Source: Rhabditoides inermis
Taxonomy: Eukaryota; Nematoda; Chromadorea; Rhabditida; Rhabditidae
Length of the DNA: 64,000 bases
NCBI GenBank assembly: GCA_963966185.1
Contig: CAWZYM010000089.1
Span: 666,001 to 730,000, forward strand
Direction: 5' to 3'
Positions within the stretch are counted from its first letter, which is position 1, and each line of letters opens with the position of its first letter. A program made the position numbers and the translations under genes. Under the pieces are notes generated by a model. It was not told the DNA's origin. It worked only from the letters and a program-made list of their open reading frames with translations, and did not search any database. Shown piece by piece: positions 33,411 to 45,276 of this stretch.

Positions 33411-35589
33411 TTAGATGCGGCTGAGAGGCTTGAAACTGGCGAGAATCGCCTTCCTGTCCCTCGAAGTAGCACGCGTGGCGAGCGACTGGAATAGACAAAA
33501 ACAAAATGTGCTCGGTTTCAATGACAACTTGTCTCACCTCATACTGCTCCTTGTCATGTAGCTTCGAAGAGTTGATCCAGTCGAGATCGAGCTGGAAGCA
33601 CACAATGAGAACCAATGTCAGAAGTCTGTGACGTCATCTGATCCAAATTCATTGCATTCATCGATGGACCCCTTGTAAGCAGCTAGCGACCTGTACTCGA
33701 GAGCCTTAGGTCAGTCCCCTTATTGGCTAGGTCGACGGTTGTATAACTTGAATCTGCTGATAAACAAACTTTTTTAATGTGCAATACTCACAATGAGATC
33801 GCAGTCTGCTCCCATCATGATGTGCAACATTGCCGTGTAGTCAAGAGCATCAGTCCGTTTCAAGTCATACATATGCCTGAATCAATCTTACTTCAAACTA
33901 AAAAAACTAATCAACTTTATGATGTGAAGCATGGCGGATGGAAGACCATTTTCAGCAGTGACTTCATATCTGGAATAAAGATACAAATCACGACAATGAT
34001 ACGAGATAACCGACAATTCCCTTTCAGAAGACTGCACTTTTCCTGAAGAACCCTGTCATAATCCATGTTTCCTTTCCACGGCAGCTTTTGGAACATCTTG
34101 ATTTCCATTAGAACATCATTAATAAAACATACTATGCCTTTTGATGTACCTCAATGCTCATGTAGAGCCAGGATTCGAGGTCGTCGCAAGGTCGCTGCCG
34201 TCTCATTTCGTGGGCAGCGCGCGAAGCATATCTCAACCGGGCATGTCAATGATACACACGTCATCTTTCAGTGAGCGCACCGCAGAGATCCAATGACCCG
34301 TTTTCCTTTCCCTTGCGAACATTGACCTTCCCTTTGACATCAACGCTCCGCCAGGCCATTCCAAAGTCGAGAATGAACACCGCTTCACGGCCCGGCCGTA
34401 GTATCACTCATTTGTTCACTGACCGGTGAACTCAGACGCACGCTGCGCATCAGTTCCGCGTCGCGGATGGCTCAAACAATATAGCAAAACTTGTGGCAGC
34501 GAACGGAATCGAACCTGCGATAAACAGATCACTGGCCGCGCTCGCTAGCCACTAGACCATGAGACCATGATCGCAGTCTCTCAGAAATTGACAATGATGA
34601 TGAACTTATTTTTCTTTAACATGGGAGGCGCGTTGCGTGTGCGTCGCGTGCGTCTACTGTCACGCAAATCAGTGAACGCGCGCCGGGCCGTGCGCTTTCT
34701 CATTCTGCTTTCCACCGACAGCAAAGTTTCGGGTTTGATATCCCTGCAAATAGTGTATTCTGAAAGCGATGTCACACCTGTGAACGAATCCACAACGGTG
34801 CAGCTGATGGATTGCGTTGAATGTTTGGATGGAGAGATACATCGCAGAGAACGAGCTGGAACATGGATTGCTGGAGTCCCCAAAAAGTTCAAACAAATTT
34901 CAAAATATTTTGAAAATTCTCGGAAAATGCGTTGTGTGTTGTGCACCTTGTACTCAACTCACTTCAGTTTCCTCGACACATGCTGTTTAACTGTAGTGAG
35001 CGATTTTCCCACCAGATTCATAACCATGAAAACAAAGTTTGGCGTATGACCTGAAATATTATATATGATTAGTTCAAAATATCCTGTCATCCTTTGCTCT
35101 TTAAAAAGTTCTAAAAAGACCGTTGATAAAGATTAGAGTGCAGACAACGATTGTATGTCTATGCCCTGCCACTATGGTACCTTTGTCGACGATCCGAACA
35201 ATTTGATTTCGATTTTCGAGAGCGTTAGCCGAGACATCCATGAGTACCAGGATTTCAGTCTAAAATCAATCTCTTAATTGAAATGTGTTTGAAAAAACTA
35301 CGATGAGCGATGCGGAAGCTCCACATTTCTCTGTCTTAATTGCGTATTTTTCCTTGATTTGTTTAACTGTCGATTTTTCATTTTCCTTCGATCCTTCTTT
35401 CTCTTTGATTGCTTCATAGACTTCTCCGTAGGTGCCTGCTCCCAGCAGCTTTCCGAGAAGATAGTCATCATCGCAACCCTTCAGATACGTTCCAGTCAGT
35501 TTCTAAATGCCAGTATCCGTACTTTGTATTCTACATAATGAACACACTCTCTCCTTCTCTGATATTGCTTCCTTTTTCATTTCGCCCAT
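33411..35589 (-). CDS. CK1/TTBK-type protein kinase (nematode-expanded group), model partly incomplete
   Basis: Clear exons on the minus strand: 35548-35589 (start), 35302-35502, 35181-35259, 34963-35050, 34778-34870, then ~34720-34776, ~34290-34390, 34150-34230 and ~34030-34115; last exons 33792-33876, 33538-33591, 33411-33485. Kinase motifs in order: glycine loop LLGAGTYGEVYEA, YAIKTEK (ATP Lys), MNLVGKSL hinge region typical of CK1, HRDIKPETLL (split HR|D by an intron), DFGMA, RYASRAAHEMR, DDLESWLYMSIE and LPWKGNMDYDRVL. These match casein kinase 1/tau-tubulin kinase proteins. The activation segment between DFGMA and RYAS looks short, so an exon is missing from my model or the enzyme is divergent. 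An in-frame upstream ATG at ~35625 is possible. A SINE fragment and a tRNA-like element lie in its introns. Confidence 0.7.
33614..33776 (+). mobile_element. 5'-truncated SINE copy
   Basis: Matches the body of the tRNA-derived SINE at 5498-6117 in inverse orientation (tgacgtcatctgatccaaat through gttgtataacttgaa), but lacks the tRNA-like head. It is in an intron of the kinase gene. Confidence 0.8.
34497..34566 (-). mobile_element. tRNA-like sequence, probably a SINE head
   Basis: Minus strand shows an A-box-like TGGTCTAGTGGCTAGCG and a perfect B box GGTTCGATTCC at tRNA spacing. The ends do not pair into an acceptor stem, so it is not a good functional tRNA. It lies within a kinase intron. 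It differs from the other SINE family in the window. Confidence 0.6.
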
Positions 35590-35683
35590 ATTCAGTATAG
35601 CAATGTTGAAATCCACGTATTTCATCGCCGTTTCTAGCCGTCTTTCTCGAAGCCCATGATAGTCATCCGAAACACGAGCTGCT

Positions 35684-37625
35684 TCATTTTCTCGACAAAC
35701 GAAGCCTTGCGATTTTCGAAGCTTCACCATATGTGTAATTCTTCAAAAAAAAAAACAATAAGAAATACAGATAAAAAATCATTACCATGATGTGAAACTG
35801 GAAGAAGCAGATGTAAGTGAAGTAGTACTGCCATTTGTCTGTGTAACTGTTGGGTCGGAACAAACGCATCGACTAAACAGAAACGTATGCATTAAAAAAA
35901 AGATCTATTTACTTGGATTAGATTGAACGGCTGAGGATTAGGTTCAGAATCAACAATTCCCATGAGCACATCCATACCTGAAAGATAATGGGAAAAGTAT
36001 AAAAATATATCCAATTCTAGAAGTACCGACGAAAGCGGCGCTCCTTCCGAGTCCGTCGACGCAGTGGACGACCACTGGCTCGTCCGTGAATCCAACATTT
36101 TCGTATATCGTCTTCATCACATGTGCCATTTCTTCCGGGTTTTCAGGAGCGAGGCAGTCTTGCCAGCCCGTGTATTGCAGCAACTCCACTTCTTTCTTCA
36201 CGTAACCACTGAATAATTGGGTCATATAAAAATTTTCATTTCCCAACAAACTTTGATACAGTGAAAACCATGCGTTTCAGATTTTTGACAGAAGTCTTTT
36301 TCTTGGACTTGAACTTGATCTAAAAATTACGATGCAATCAATCGATACTTCTTACTTCAAAACAAACCGTGTACTTTGCGAACTTGTTTTCGAACACTCG
36401 CTGTGTCTTTTCGTTCCAATACTCGTAGCACTTTTCGACCGTTTTTCCTTTCTCCATTTCAACAAAGTCGCATAGCATGACTACTGCTTTGCACTTGTAT
36501 CGGAACACCACATGCCAGAAGTCAACGGCAGTGTCAGCGGTCGGAGCAGCGGTTACAATGTATCTAGAAATGTTTATTACGAATCACATACTTGAACGCT
36601 TACTTATGTGCATTCCCCATAGGTATAACCCAATTTCCATCGAAGTAGTTGGCTTCTCCCGGCCAGCCCAAATCAACCATAGTTGAATCCACGGATTCTT
36701 GTTTCGATTCGTTCACACCGCTCATACTTGATTTTCGAACCAATGATCTCATGAAGTCCTTATACACCTTCCTTGGATCTATTCCCACGCAATCCTTGAA
36801 ACACAATATATAAGTCAACTTCTGTGAGACCATACCAAAGAGATTCCGACACTGTTTCCAAACTTCATTAGAGAGGGCGCGCAGCGCCCTCTCTTTTGGC
36901 TTAGGATAAGGCTCGCGCTAGAATTTTTAAGAAGCGATATCCAAAGGTCATGTTAGCAGCAACGTGAACTCATCCAATTCATGTTAGTTAGATTCGCACG
37001 GTTCCGTAGGCCAGATCACTGGTTGACGCCATCTTTGTATCTTTTCTGTGAAAGAAGTTATGCGCGATCGCGCGCACCCATGAGGCGAGAGGCCAGCGTG
37101 TGGGTGTGTGTGTGTGGACCGTTTCCAGTCAACGCTGGCTGCTAGCTCTCTCTCTCGGTGGGCGGGGCGAGAGAGAGAGAGCGCGAGAGTGCGCGATATT
37201 GAGAGAGCGCGCAGACGGTAGTAGACATGCACTTACGCCTCAGCGATTCAAAATAAAGAGTAAAATTTCTTTCAAAGCGTTTCTTTTGATACCATGAGAA
37301 ACATTGTTGTACATACGCAACAAACACGACCTGTAGAATGTAGTATATTCAATGACTTGCTACCATCATTAAATTGTATCATTCATCATAGTTCTGCGCA
37401 TACGAATGAACGACGGAGCTTGGCAATCAGGTAGAAAAGAAATTTCTATGAAATTTAACAAAAGCACATATATTATCTCTTAAAAGTACTCGCGTAAAGA
37501 GAGTCAGTTTGTCTTGACCCAATTCAACAAAAGCGCATGCATAAAACGTTTACAAATACTAACACAAACCTGCGCATAACGGACTGTTCGATGAATCGAT
37601 GAAATTGATGAAATGTAATCAATAT

Positions 37626-37667
<42 letters not shown>

Positions 37668-38977
37668 CAGGTTTGTGTTAGTATTTGTAAACGTTTTATG
37701 CATGCGCTTTTGTTGAATTGGGTCAAGACAAACTGACTCTCTTTACGCGAGTACTTTTAAGAGATAATTTGTTTTTGAACGATCAAATCACGCTGAAATG
37801 GTTAACCGTTAAGGTGACAATCTAAATGAATTTAATAATATAAAGAAACCTTTAATCCCAGGAGGAATCTGATTCTGACTGGATCAATCATTCGAAGTCG
37901 ACCAATCAGGAAGCAAGCAATCCCAAACAGCCAAAGACATGCAGTGTCTACGTCTGAATGTAGTTTCCATAATATTGTTGATTGTTCAATCGAAGTTCGA
38001 AGTGTGATACTGCTTACAGATAGTATTGATAGCCAAGTAGAATGGCTCGATTTGATTGCACGCTCGAGTTACAATGTTGGAGTATATGAGATTCATCTGA
38101 CAATTCTTTGGAAGAGCATCCATAAGACTAGTCTAAAATGAATTGAAACTGAAAACGAAACAAACAAAGCCAAACCACCTTTATATCATCTGTACTGTTT
38201 TCAATTTCGCGAACAATTCATAAACTCCAGGATGTTCAATTGTGAAGTTCAAATGATTGATTAGATCATTGAATACCGTCAAATTCTTGCAACCTCGATT
38301 TTGTCTCTCACAGTTCCAGTAGTACTAAGTTTCAGATTTGTTACAATTACACAAAGTTGTAAAACCAAGAATTTGTCGACTGCAGGATTGAGACTTCCAA
38401 AATTTCTCATAGCTTCCCCGTCGTGATAATTTCAAAACATTCTATAGATGGGTTCACAAGTCCGGCACATTTTCGAAGAGTAGAGTTGACCTTATCATCG
38501 AATTGAATGTACTTATCCTTCAGATTCTGGATCGCCGAAGTAATTACTTTTCAAAAATTATAATGCCATACCATAACCCTGTCGAGAATGTTGAATATAT
38601 ATTGAGCTGACAAGGTTTGAAGCAATTCACGCGTTGCGGTAAGTTCATCACGAATTCCTCAAAATATGCTCCCGTTTTAATTCAACTAAGTTATTACTTA
38701 CCTTGCAACGACCTATCTGTGTATTTCTCAAAGAAAATGTGTCCATTCCCATTATAACAACTCTGTACGTTTCTGAAAAAGTCAAATACGAAATAGCGAA
38801 TGCATATTGTGTTTCATAATAAACATACAATGCGTTGCGATGCAGAAAAGTTGCATTAATGTTTCCAGCAACTTTCCAGACAAAACTTTTGTTTCCCACA
38901 AAGAAATTGCAGTTCATTTGACGAACGTTTGCAAAGTTCAGAACAGTCTAACGAATTCTAATTTATACATTGAATAA

Positions 38978-39046
<69 letters not shown>

Positions 39047-40369
39047 ATATACATATATACAATTTATATACATAATTTATATATAAATAGATTACTTACA
39101 TGTTGTACGTTTGCAGGGATGAACATCAGCAAAAAGAAAAATACTGTGCAAATAAATGAAAAACATCAAACGTTCGCTCGATAGATTCCATGGCCTTGGC
39201 AGCAAGACTAGAATCCAAATTCAATTTTGGAATATTTCTCTGTAATGTTTCTTTTTACAGTTTAGCAAATTAAAAAAAAACCTTTGCTTTGTCTAGCGTA
39301 GTAAAAATATCCTCTAAATCCACATCATAAAAATGATTCAATAAATCATTCTGAAATCAAGCCATAGTGTTAAATTCTTAAACAAAAATTACTGAAAACG
39401 TTATTCACCGTAATAACATTCGGATGGCCTTCAATCAACACTTTTGCATTGATTTCCATCATCTATAATATATCAGATATGAGAAGTTTCATGAATAATG
39501 TGAACCTGAGTGCGAAAAACCGTGATGAGAGCCGCGATCCTGTTCGCTTTAGGTTTTTCTACAGAATTCCGAATAGCACACATGAATTCGATCATTTCAC
39601 CATAGACGTCTAAACTGATTAGTATATTTAATTGAAAAATAATTACTTTTCAGCTGGCCGTTGATATTCCAGGAAAAATCCCGGGTTATTTTATTGTGAG
39701 TGTGATAGAATGCACTGACAGACACAATCGATAGAACGATACAAGCGAGAGTTATTATTGTTATCAAACAAATCGATATCTAAATCAGATTTCCTCAAAC
39801 TCATAAGCAAACCTATTTGCTGACCTTCAAAATAAATATTTCCAATGATCGATCTTTTTCGAGCGATGGAATCACAATCGTATTGTTACTTGAAGGAAAC
39901 GTGACCGTCCTTGATTTCTATAAAACATTGTTGGAGAAAGTATGTACCGAAATAAATCAACCTGAACAGTTGATTTCTTTTTGATGTATATGATGTAGCA
40001 AAGAACCGCGATGGCACTAACACACGACAGTACACCAAAAAAGGCAGATGATACTGACGAGCTCTGAAAATGTGAGTTTTGACATGTGACGTTGTCCGAA
40101 TTGTATTCAAACCGGTGTCATTTCTTCCATTTCACGAATCAACACATCGAACGATGTTTTGTTATTTATATCGAATAGGTTCTGAATAGAATATTTAACG
40201 GTGAAGACAGTTTGATGTTCACCTCGATAACTCCTGTCAGCGTCTGTTCGGATGGCGTCTCGACAGCGTCTGGGGAGATGAAGTCTGTCGCCGCTGCCAT
40301 CAGTCTGTCCTGCCACTCCGTACTCTCCCGAACGTCAGACACCGGAAGAACGTTGTGGAAGCTCGACAT
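35684..40369 (-). CDS. Receptor-like protein tyrosine phosphatase
   Basis: Minus-strand exons include 40223-40369 (start), 40113-40181, 39962-40063 (first TM), 39825-39917, 39647-39779 (second TM), 39506-39609, 39409-39462, 39282-39350, 39172-39239; then exons around 38940-37850 that I could not fully phase, the last with a TM segment (CLWLFGIACFLIG) ending phase 0 at ~37850; then the phosphatase exons 36604-36794, 36356-36563, 36252-36319, 36027-36208, 35913-35977, 35786-35872, 35684-35740. The catalytic domain has VKAVVML-like CKAVVMLCDF, the signature HCVDGLGRS (Cys and Arg kept) and SMRLFRPNSYTDKWQY at its end. The WPD loop reads GWQD, keeping the acid Asp but not Pro. The middle region has paired Cys and N-glycosylation sites, suggesting an ectodomain. 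Phase continuity across the transposon at 36870-37768 argues for one gene; two adjacent genes remain possible. Confidence 0.65.
36870..37768. mobile_element. Composite transposable element A (palindromic end plus MITE)
   Basis: It starts with the perfect palindrome gagagggcgcgcagcgccctctc and ends with a MITE (37472-37768). The same sequence is present in reverse orientation at 45118-46806, where it is interrupted by a further insertion. It lies in the intron between the last TM exon and the first phosphatase exon. The palindrome followed by CTAA would fit a Helitron 3' end, but no other Helitron feature was found. Confidence 0.65.
37472..37768. mobile_element. MITE with ~102-bp inverted repeats
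   Basis: Arms 37472-37573 and 37667-37768 start attatctcttaaaag and are near-perfect inverted repeats around an AT-rich core with a (GA)n tract. They share caacaaaagcgcatgcataa with the 4676 MITE. Confidence 0.88.
38982..39043. repeat. (AT)n microsatellite
   Basis: About 30 AT units within the receptor-phosphatase gene region. Confidence 0.95.
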
Positions 40370-41196
40370 TCTGAGAACACCGCATTGTGACTGTTGGAGA
40401 GGATCCCTTGTCTTGATGTGGTGAACGTGTGTTTGTTTTGTGTGTTTTCGACGACGTGCAGTCTTTCCAATTATCAACAAAAAAATCTTTTTCTTACAAT
40501 GTGTTCTAGACTATTTTGGTAACATTGGGTTTCTAGCTCCGATTATTTCTTCATTCAAATGGACTCTTCTTTGATTGTCTAGACATAGCGCAGAGTTGAA
40601 GTTGGTCGCTATTCGGTTATAGTGGACTATCCCACCCTCTATCCCTGAACACATCTATATTTGTCTTGCGCCATGTATGTAGGAAGTCATGGGTTGGTCA
40701 ACGCAGATCTTGCCCGCATGTCCTCGCTGCTCAGTATCTCGTCTCGTTCTCGGTAGAGTGAGTAACCCAACATCTGTCGCTCCGTTGCGTGGTGTTACTA
40801 ATAAGATGTTGCCAAATGCCGCCCATCCTGCTCTCGTTTATCTCGCCACCGAGGTGAAGGTGTTATTCGCGTTTATGGCCGTCCGAAGTAGATATTTTTC
40901 TCGACCTCTTCGACTGTCTGGTAGGAAAGGTGGATAGTGTCAGCGATAGACTGCTTGTTTCGGTGACGTTTCATATCAGTCTCAACCCTCGCGCCATTTG
41001 AAAAATCAATTTTCCCTTTTCGTGCGGCTATGATACGACAATCGTGCATGGCGATCAAACTTCCAAAACGCACAGATAGTGTGCATCGATCGATAACTAA
41101 TCGATATTCGGAAGTATCAATGAACAATATGTCAATGACGTTGATACTAAACACATCAAACATAATAGGCAGGCACATATCACTAGCAAGCACAAT
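40370..41196. other. Intergenic region, no gene seen
   Basis: It lies upstream of the receptor phosphatase. I found short open frames only and no recognisable domain or RNA gene. Confidence 0.6.
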
Positions 41197-41867
41197 TAGG
41201 CCCCGGGCAGACTTTTCGCGAAAAAAATCGCGCGAAAACTGCAATGCTTTAGCATGCATGATCGATTTGCGAATCGCAGTGCGAATCGCAAAAATGCTTT
41301 CGGCAAAAAAATGCGAAAATAGGTGACATACTTTTTCGCGCGAAAATTTCAGCGAATCGCGAAAATTTTCGCGGATTCCGTTTTCGCTGCGAAACAAGAG
41401 ATACCAGAGATTCGCTACTTTTTCGCGAATCCATGTACGAAAATTGACTTTTCTGTATATTTTTCATTCTTTATAAATGAAAAGACATTTCATAAACATC
41501 GTGGAAGCTGTATTGATCACAATTGTTCGCAGTAATTAAATACTAGTCGTTGCGCACTCGTGCCACCCGATTCGCGCGAAAATTTTGGCGAATTGAAAAA
41601 AAAAGGCGTGCGCAAGTGACAAAACAATGTTCTTATTTGAACGTTTGGTGTTAAACATGTCACACAACCTCTAAAAAGTAAGTTTTCAATTATAACAAAG
41701 AAAACAAGTCTGTGTAATTCTCAGTGAAAGCGAATATCTTCGAATTCGCCAAATTACAGCGAAAAAATCACGAGTTCGCGCGATTATGGGTAGTTTCGCG
41801 AATCTCTCAAGCTAAAAGTTTTGCGATTATTTTCGCATTTCGCTCGCGAAAAAGTCTGCGGAGGCCC
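41197..41867. mobile_element. TTCGCG-rich TIR element B, copy 1
   Basis: Ends aggccccgggcagacttttcgcg and cgcgaaaaagtctgcggaggcc are imperfect terminal inverted repeats. The interior is unusually rich in TTCGCGAAAA-type words. A copy of the same length lies in reverse orientation at 46807-47480. No transposase is encoded, so it is non-autonomous. Confidence 0.78.
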
Positions 41868-41920
41868 TACCCGTTTTTGTGATTTCAGCATCTATAAACT
41901 TCCCACTCCCCGTGAGCTTC

Positions 41921-42287
41921 TCATAAGTTCACCATCAGCCTATGTTCACAATGTGTCCAGTGCTCTTCATCAGACGAATACTTGTCACTTCCACTCACCG
42001 TGAACTTCTCGTAGGGCACAGTCTCGTTGCCATGTGGGCCGGCCATCAGGTGCTTCTCGGCAGCTGGGTTGATCGCCTGCTCCGTGGAGTTGGACTCGGA
42101 CGAGTCGATGAGCACACCGTCCTAGAAAGGGAGGGTGAGGGAGAGAGAGAGAGGGGGGGGGGTGAGAGAAGAAAGAGAGAAGAGAGAGAGAGAAGAGAGA
42201 GAGAGAGAAGAGAGAGAAGAGAGAGAAAACAGGAGAAAGAAAGCGAGAGAGAGAGAGAGGGGAGAAAGGGAGAGAGAGGAGATAGAG

Positions 42288-42365
<78 letters not shown>

Positions 42366-42690
42366 CACCACCCTGTTCGTGATCGCTGCGTGCGTTCTGT
42401 GTCGCACCCTGGCGCATCCGTACCGCCCGCACGAGTAGCCCTGCTGACACGCTGGGGGACAACAGATTCCTTATAGGTGGTTCTTAGAATCCTTACTTAC
42501 TACTCACTTCTACTTCAAAACAAAGTCGAAGGAATAATTGCGGACACTTACTGCTACTTTCAGAAGTCAGGGTATTCAATGAATGACAACTTATAGATAA
42601 AATCCAAGTTCCAACTCACTGTTCTGGTTGCAGCTCACATGTACGATGGGGCGACAGCAGCCGGATTTGCCGCCGCACTAGAAACAAATC

Positions 42691-42740
<50 letters not shown>

Positions 42741-42952
42741 GTCTCTCTCTCTCTCGCTCTCTCTCCCTCTCTTTCCCTCCATCCCTCCATCCCTCCCTCC
42801 CCCTCCCTCCCTCCCTCTCTCTCTCTCCTTCTCTCACCATAGAGGTTTCATAAGATATGTTGTGCATAGTAAAAAAAAAGTAGTAAACTTACCGCGCCAA
42901 CGCCGCCTGCTGCTACGAAAATAATAGCGAAAACGACGGAGATTTTGTGCAT
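41921..42952 (-). CDS. Cys-rich secreted protein (133 aa)
   Basis: Four exons: 42893-42952, 42620-42677, 42369-42451, 41921-42121. The signal peptide is MHKISVVFAIIFVAAGGVGA. The mature part begins CGGKSGCCRPIVHVSCNQN, then CQQGYSCGRYGCARVRHRT, and ends with an acidic tail carrying two NxT/NxS sites. The GYSCGRYGCAR block recalls Cys-rich segments of nematode ground-like or hedgehog-related secreted proteins, but I cannot assign it. A splice donor (gtgagt) after YEKFT is ignored in this model; using it would change the C-terminus. Introns 2 and 3 are dominated by CT/GA repeats. Confidence 0.6.
42129..42362. repeat. Long (GA)n-type tract
   Basis: GA, GAA and GGA repeats fill intron 3 of the Cys-rich gene. 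Confidence 0.95.
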
Positions 42953-43504
42953 AGTAGGGAAACTGTGAAATCCAGTAAGATCCGTGTTCGCCTCTTATAT
43001 AGTCACACATACTGGTTAACTGGTTACGTGCCTTGTTATTATAGTACTTGAAAACCTTGCAAGCAATCGTGCGAACTCGAGCGGTGGATGACCGGTCATT
43101 AGACAGACACGAATGTTGTTTCAATGGCTGACCACTGGTGGAAACGTAGCAAATAAAGCTCACCAAATGAGGAGAAGTGCTACATAGCAGTACAGGGAGT
43201 GAGTGAAAAGGGAAGTCAGCTATGCGTTCCTATAATTGCCGCAGCCAGTTCTTGCTCTTACATATGGTATGCTTTCTGAACCGTGTGGTAATCGCAAATG
43301 ACACCATGAACAAATACGCTAGACAGAAATGTTTTATAGGACAACATCGGTGTATCGAAAACAATATTGAGTTTCGAGAACAAAGGACACTTTTTATCGA
43401 GAATTCTTCACTATCATGCAAACATCATTTACCACATCATTTTTCAAAACTTTCAAAACACATCATTTCTTTTCTAAAATCGCCGGGCGGTCGGTCGGTC
43501 CACC

Positions 43505-43664
43505 ATGCCGTTTGAAGATAGAGAAATGCAGTTCGTACCGAAGTGAGTTTCTCTCTCCCTCTCTCTCTCCCCCTCCATCTCTTTCTCTCTATCACCTCTG
43601 TCTTCCTCATACTCTAGATGTTGTTCACTCTCTATCTTTGGTATGGATTCTCGGGAAGAAAGGG

Positions 43665-43696
<32 letters not shown>

Positions 43697-44306
43697 AAGA
43701 GAGAGTTCTTCTCTAGATGGCTGCATCGGCTGATCACTCGCTCTGTGCGCGTGTTGGACAGACATCCACTACTGCAGGTTTTATCACACCTCCACTCAGT
43801 CTCTTCGAAGTTCTTTTCCGAACTTATTCTCTTGACTTTTTCGTAACTTATACACAACTCAAATATTTCGCAATGCTTACGAAGCACGACTTGGTTGTTT
43901 CGATAGAGACGGACCACCCCTTGATACCCACGTCTTCTGACACCTGAATAAACCACTGAAACGTTTCGAAGCATTGTGAAGTAGACACGAACGGAAAGCG
44001 TGTTTCAATTAGTCGCTAGTCGCTAGGCTCAAAATCACCAAACATGAATTCGCCAAAAAAAAATTCCAGCTGGTTCTTCTCTTCGTTTCCCTCTACGTGA
44101 CTGCGCTTATCGTGCAGAGCACAACAGGACACATGCTGCTGATCAGTGAGTCTCTCTCTCTCTCTCCCCTTCTCTCTCTCACTCTCTCTCTCTCTCTCTC
44201 ACTCACTCTCTATTCAGTGCGTCTCCTGGGCTACATCTCCGACGCAGAGTACAGGGAGTACGCGAGGGAGTACAAGCTGGTGCCGGTCGAGCTGTCGGAG
44301 CAGTAG
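43505..44306 (+). CDS. Small single-pass membrane protein (87 aa), unrecognised
   Basis: Four exons: 43505-43542, 43717-43777, 44070-44145, 44218-44306. The protein starts MPFEDREMQFVPKWLHRLI, has a basic stretch TRSVRVLDRH, a single hydrophobic span LQLVLLFVSLYVTALIV, and ends ISDAEYREYAREYKLVPVEL. All junctions are in phase with good acceptors. The positive residues before the span suggest N-in topology. No family recognised. CT/GA tracts flank two of its introns. Confidence 0.58.
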
Positions 44307-44901
44307 GGAGCAGGGAGGAGGAGAAGAAGGAGCTGAAAGAAGAAGGAGCAGGAGCAGGGAGCAGCAGCTACACCGAATAACAGTAGATTGTGTTTTTGAT
44401 TGTTTCGTTTCCTTGTTGCTGTTGTTGATACAGGTATATTTGCGCGAACACGTGGAGTTAGCTGTCTCGGTCTGCTTATCTGACACATAGACATGTTAAG
44501 AAATAACATGACACACTAAAAAAACATTGAAGATAATCCGAAATTAGACTACAAAATACGTAACAGCAACGTATTTAAAATTTGTCGCGAGGCGGGCCCA
44601 GATAGAGCTAGTCCACTAGTTGTTTACGTTGTTTAAGCAGCTATTAAGTTCCTAAAAATACAAAAAATAATGTGAAATAAATGTCAAAAAATACCGAAAA
44701 ATGCCGAAAAATGCGAAATAAAATGTCAAAAAATATTGTAAATTTTTACAATTTTCGCGCGCCCCATTGCCAAAATGTCGAAAAATACGAAAAAATGTAT
44801 TTTGGAAATTTTTTGTCATTTTTTGAACTTAATAGCTGCTAAACGGTTCATTCACCATCTCATCTCGTCTTTCATCTTTCTCGCATCGTCATTTCTCCGC
44901 A

Positions 44902-45219
44902 ATGGCCTGTCTCGTGTGGCGGTGCGTTCATTTTTCACCCTCTCTCTCTCTTTCTTCCGGTTATCCATCTTTATGTTCCAGGCTTCTGGTACTTCTCCTG
45001 ATGTGTCGATCGATTCTCGGCGACGGTCCGACTTCCAAGAACGCATTCATCAAACAGTTGTCGACTGCCAGTGAGTGGTGTAGTTGATCGAGAATGGAAC
45101 TGATCATTACAACGTTGATTATCTCTTAAAAGTACTCGCGTAAAGAGAGTCAGTTTGTCTTGACCCAATTCAACAAAAGCGCATGCATAAAACGTTTACA
45201 AATACTAACACAAACCTGC

Positions 45220-45276
<57 letters not shown>

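Noticed and set aside
34497..34566. Functional tRNA gene
   Set aside because: Internal promoter boxes are present but the ends do not pair as an acceptor stem and it lies in a TE-rich intron.
36870..36893. Helitron 3' terminus (hairpin followed by CTAA)
   Set aside because: The hairpin directly abuts the CTAA and no TC 5' end or Rep/helicase was found, so I kept it only as a palindromic element end.
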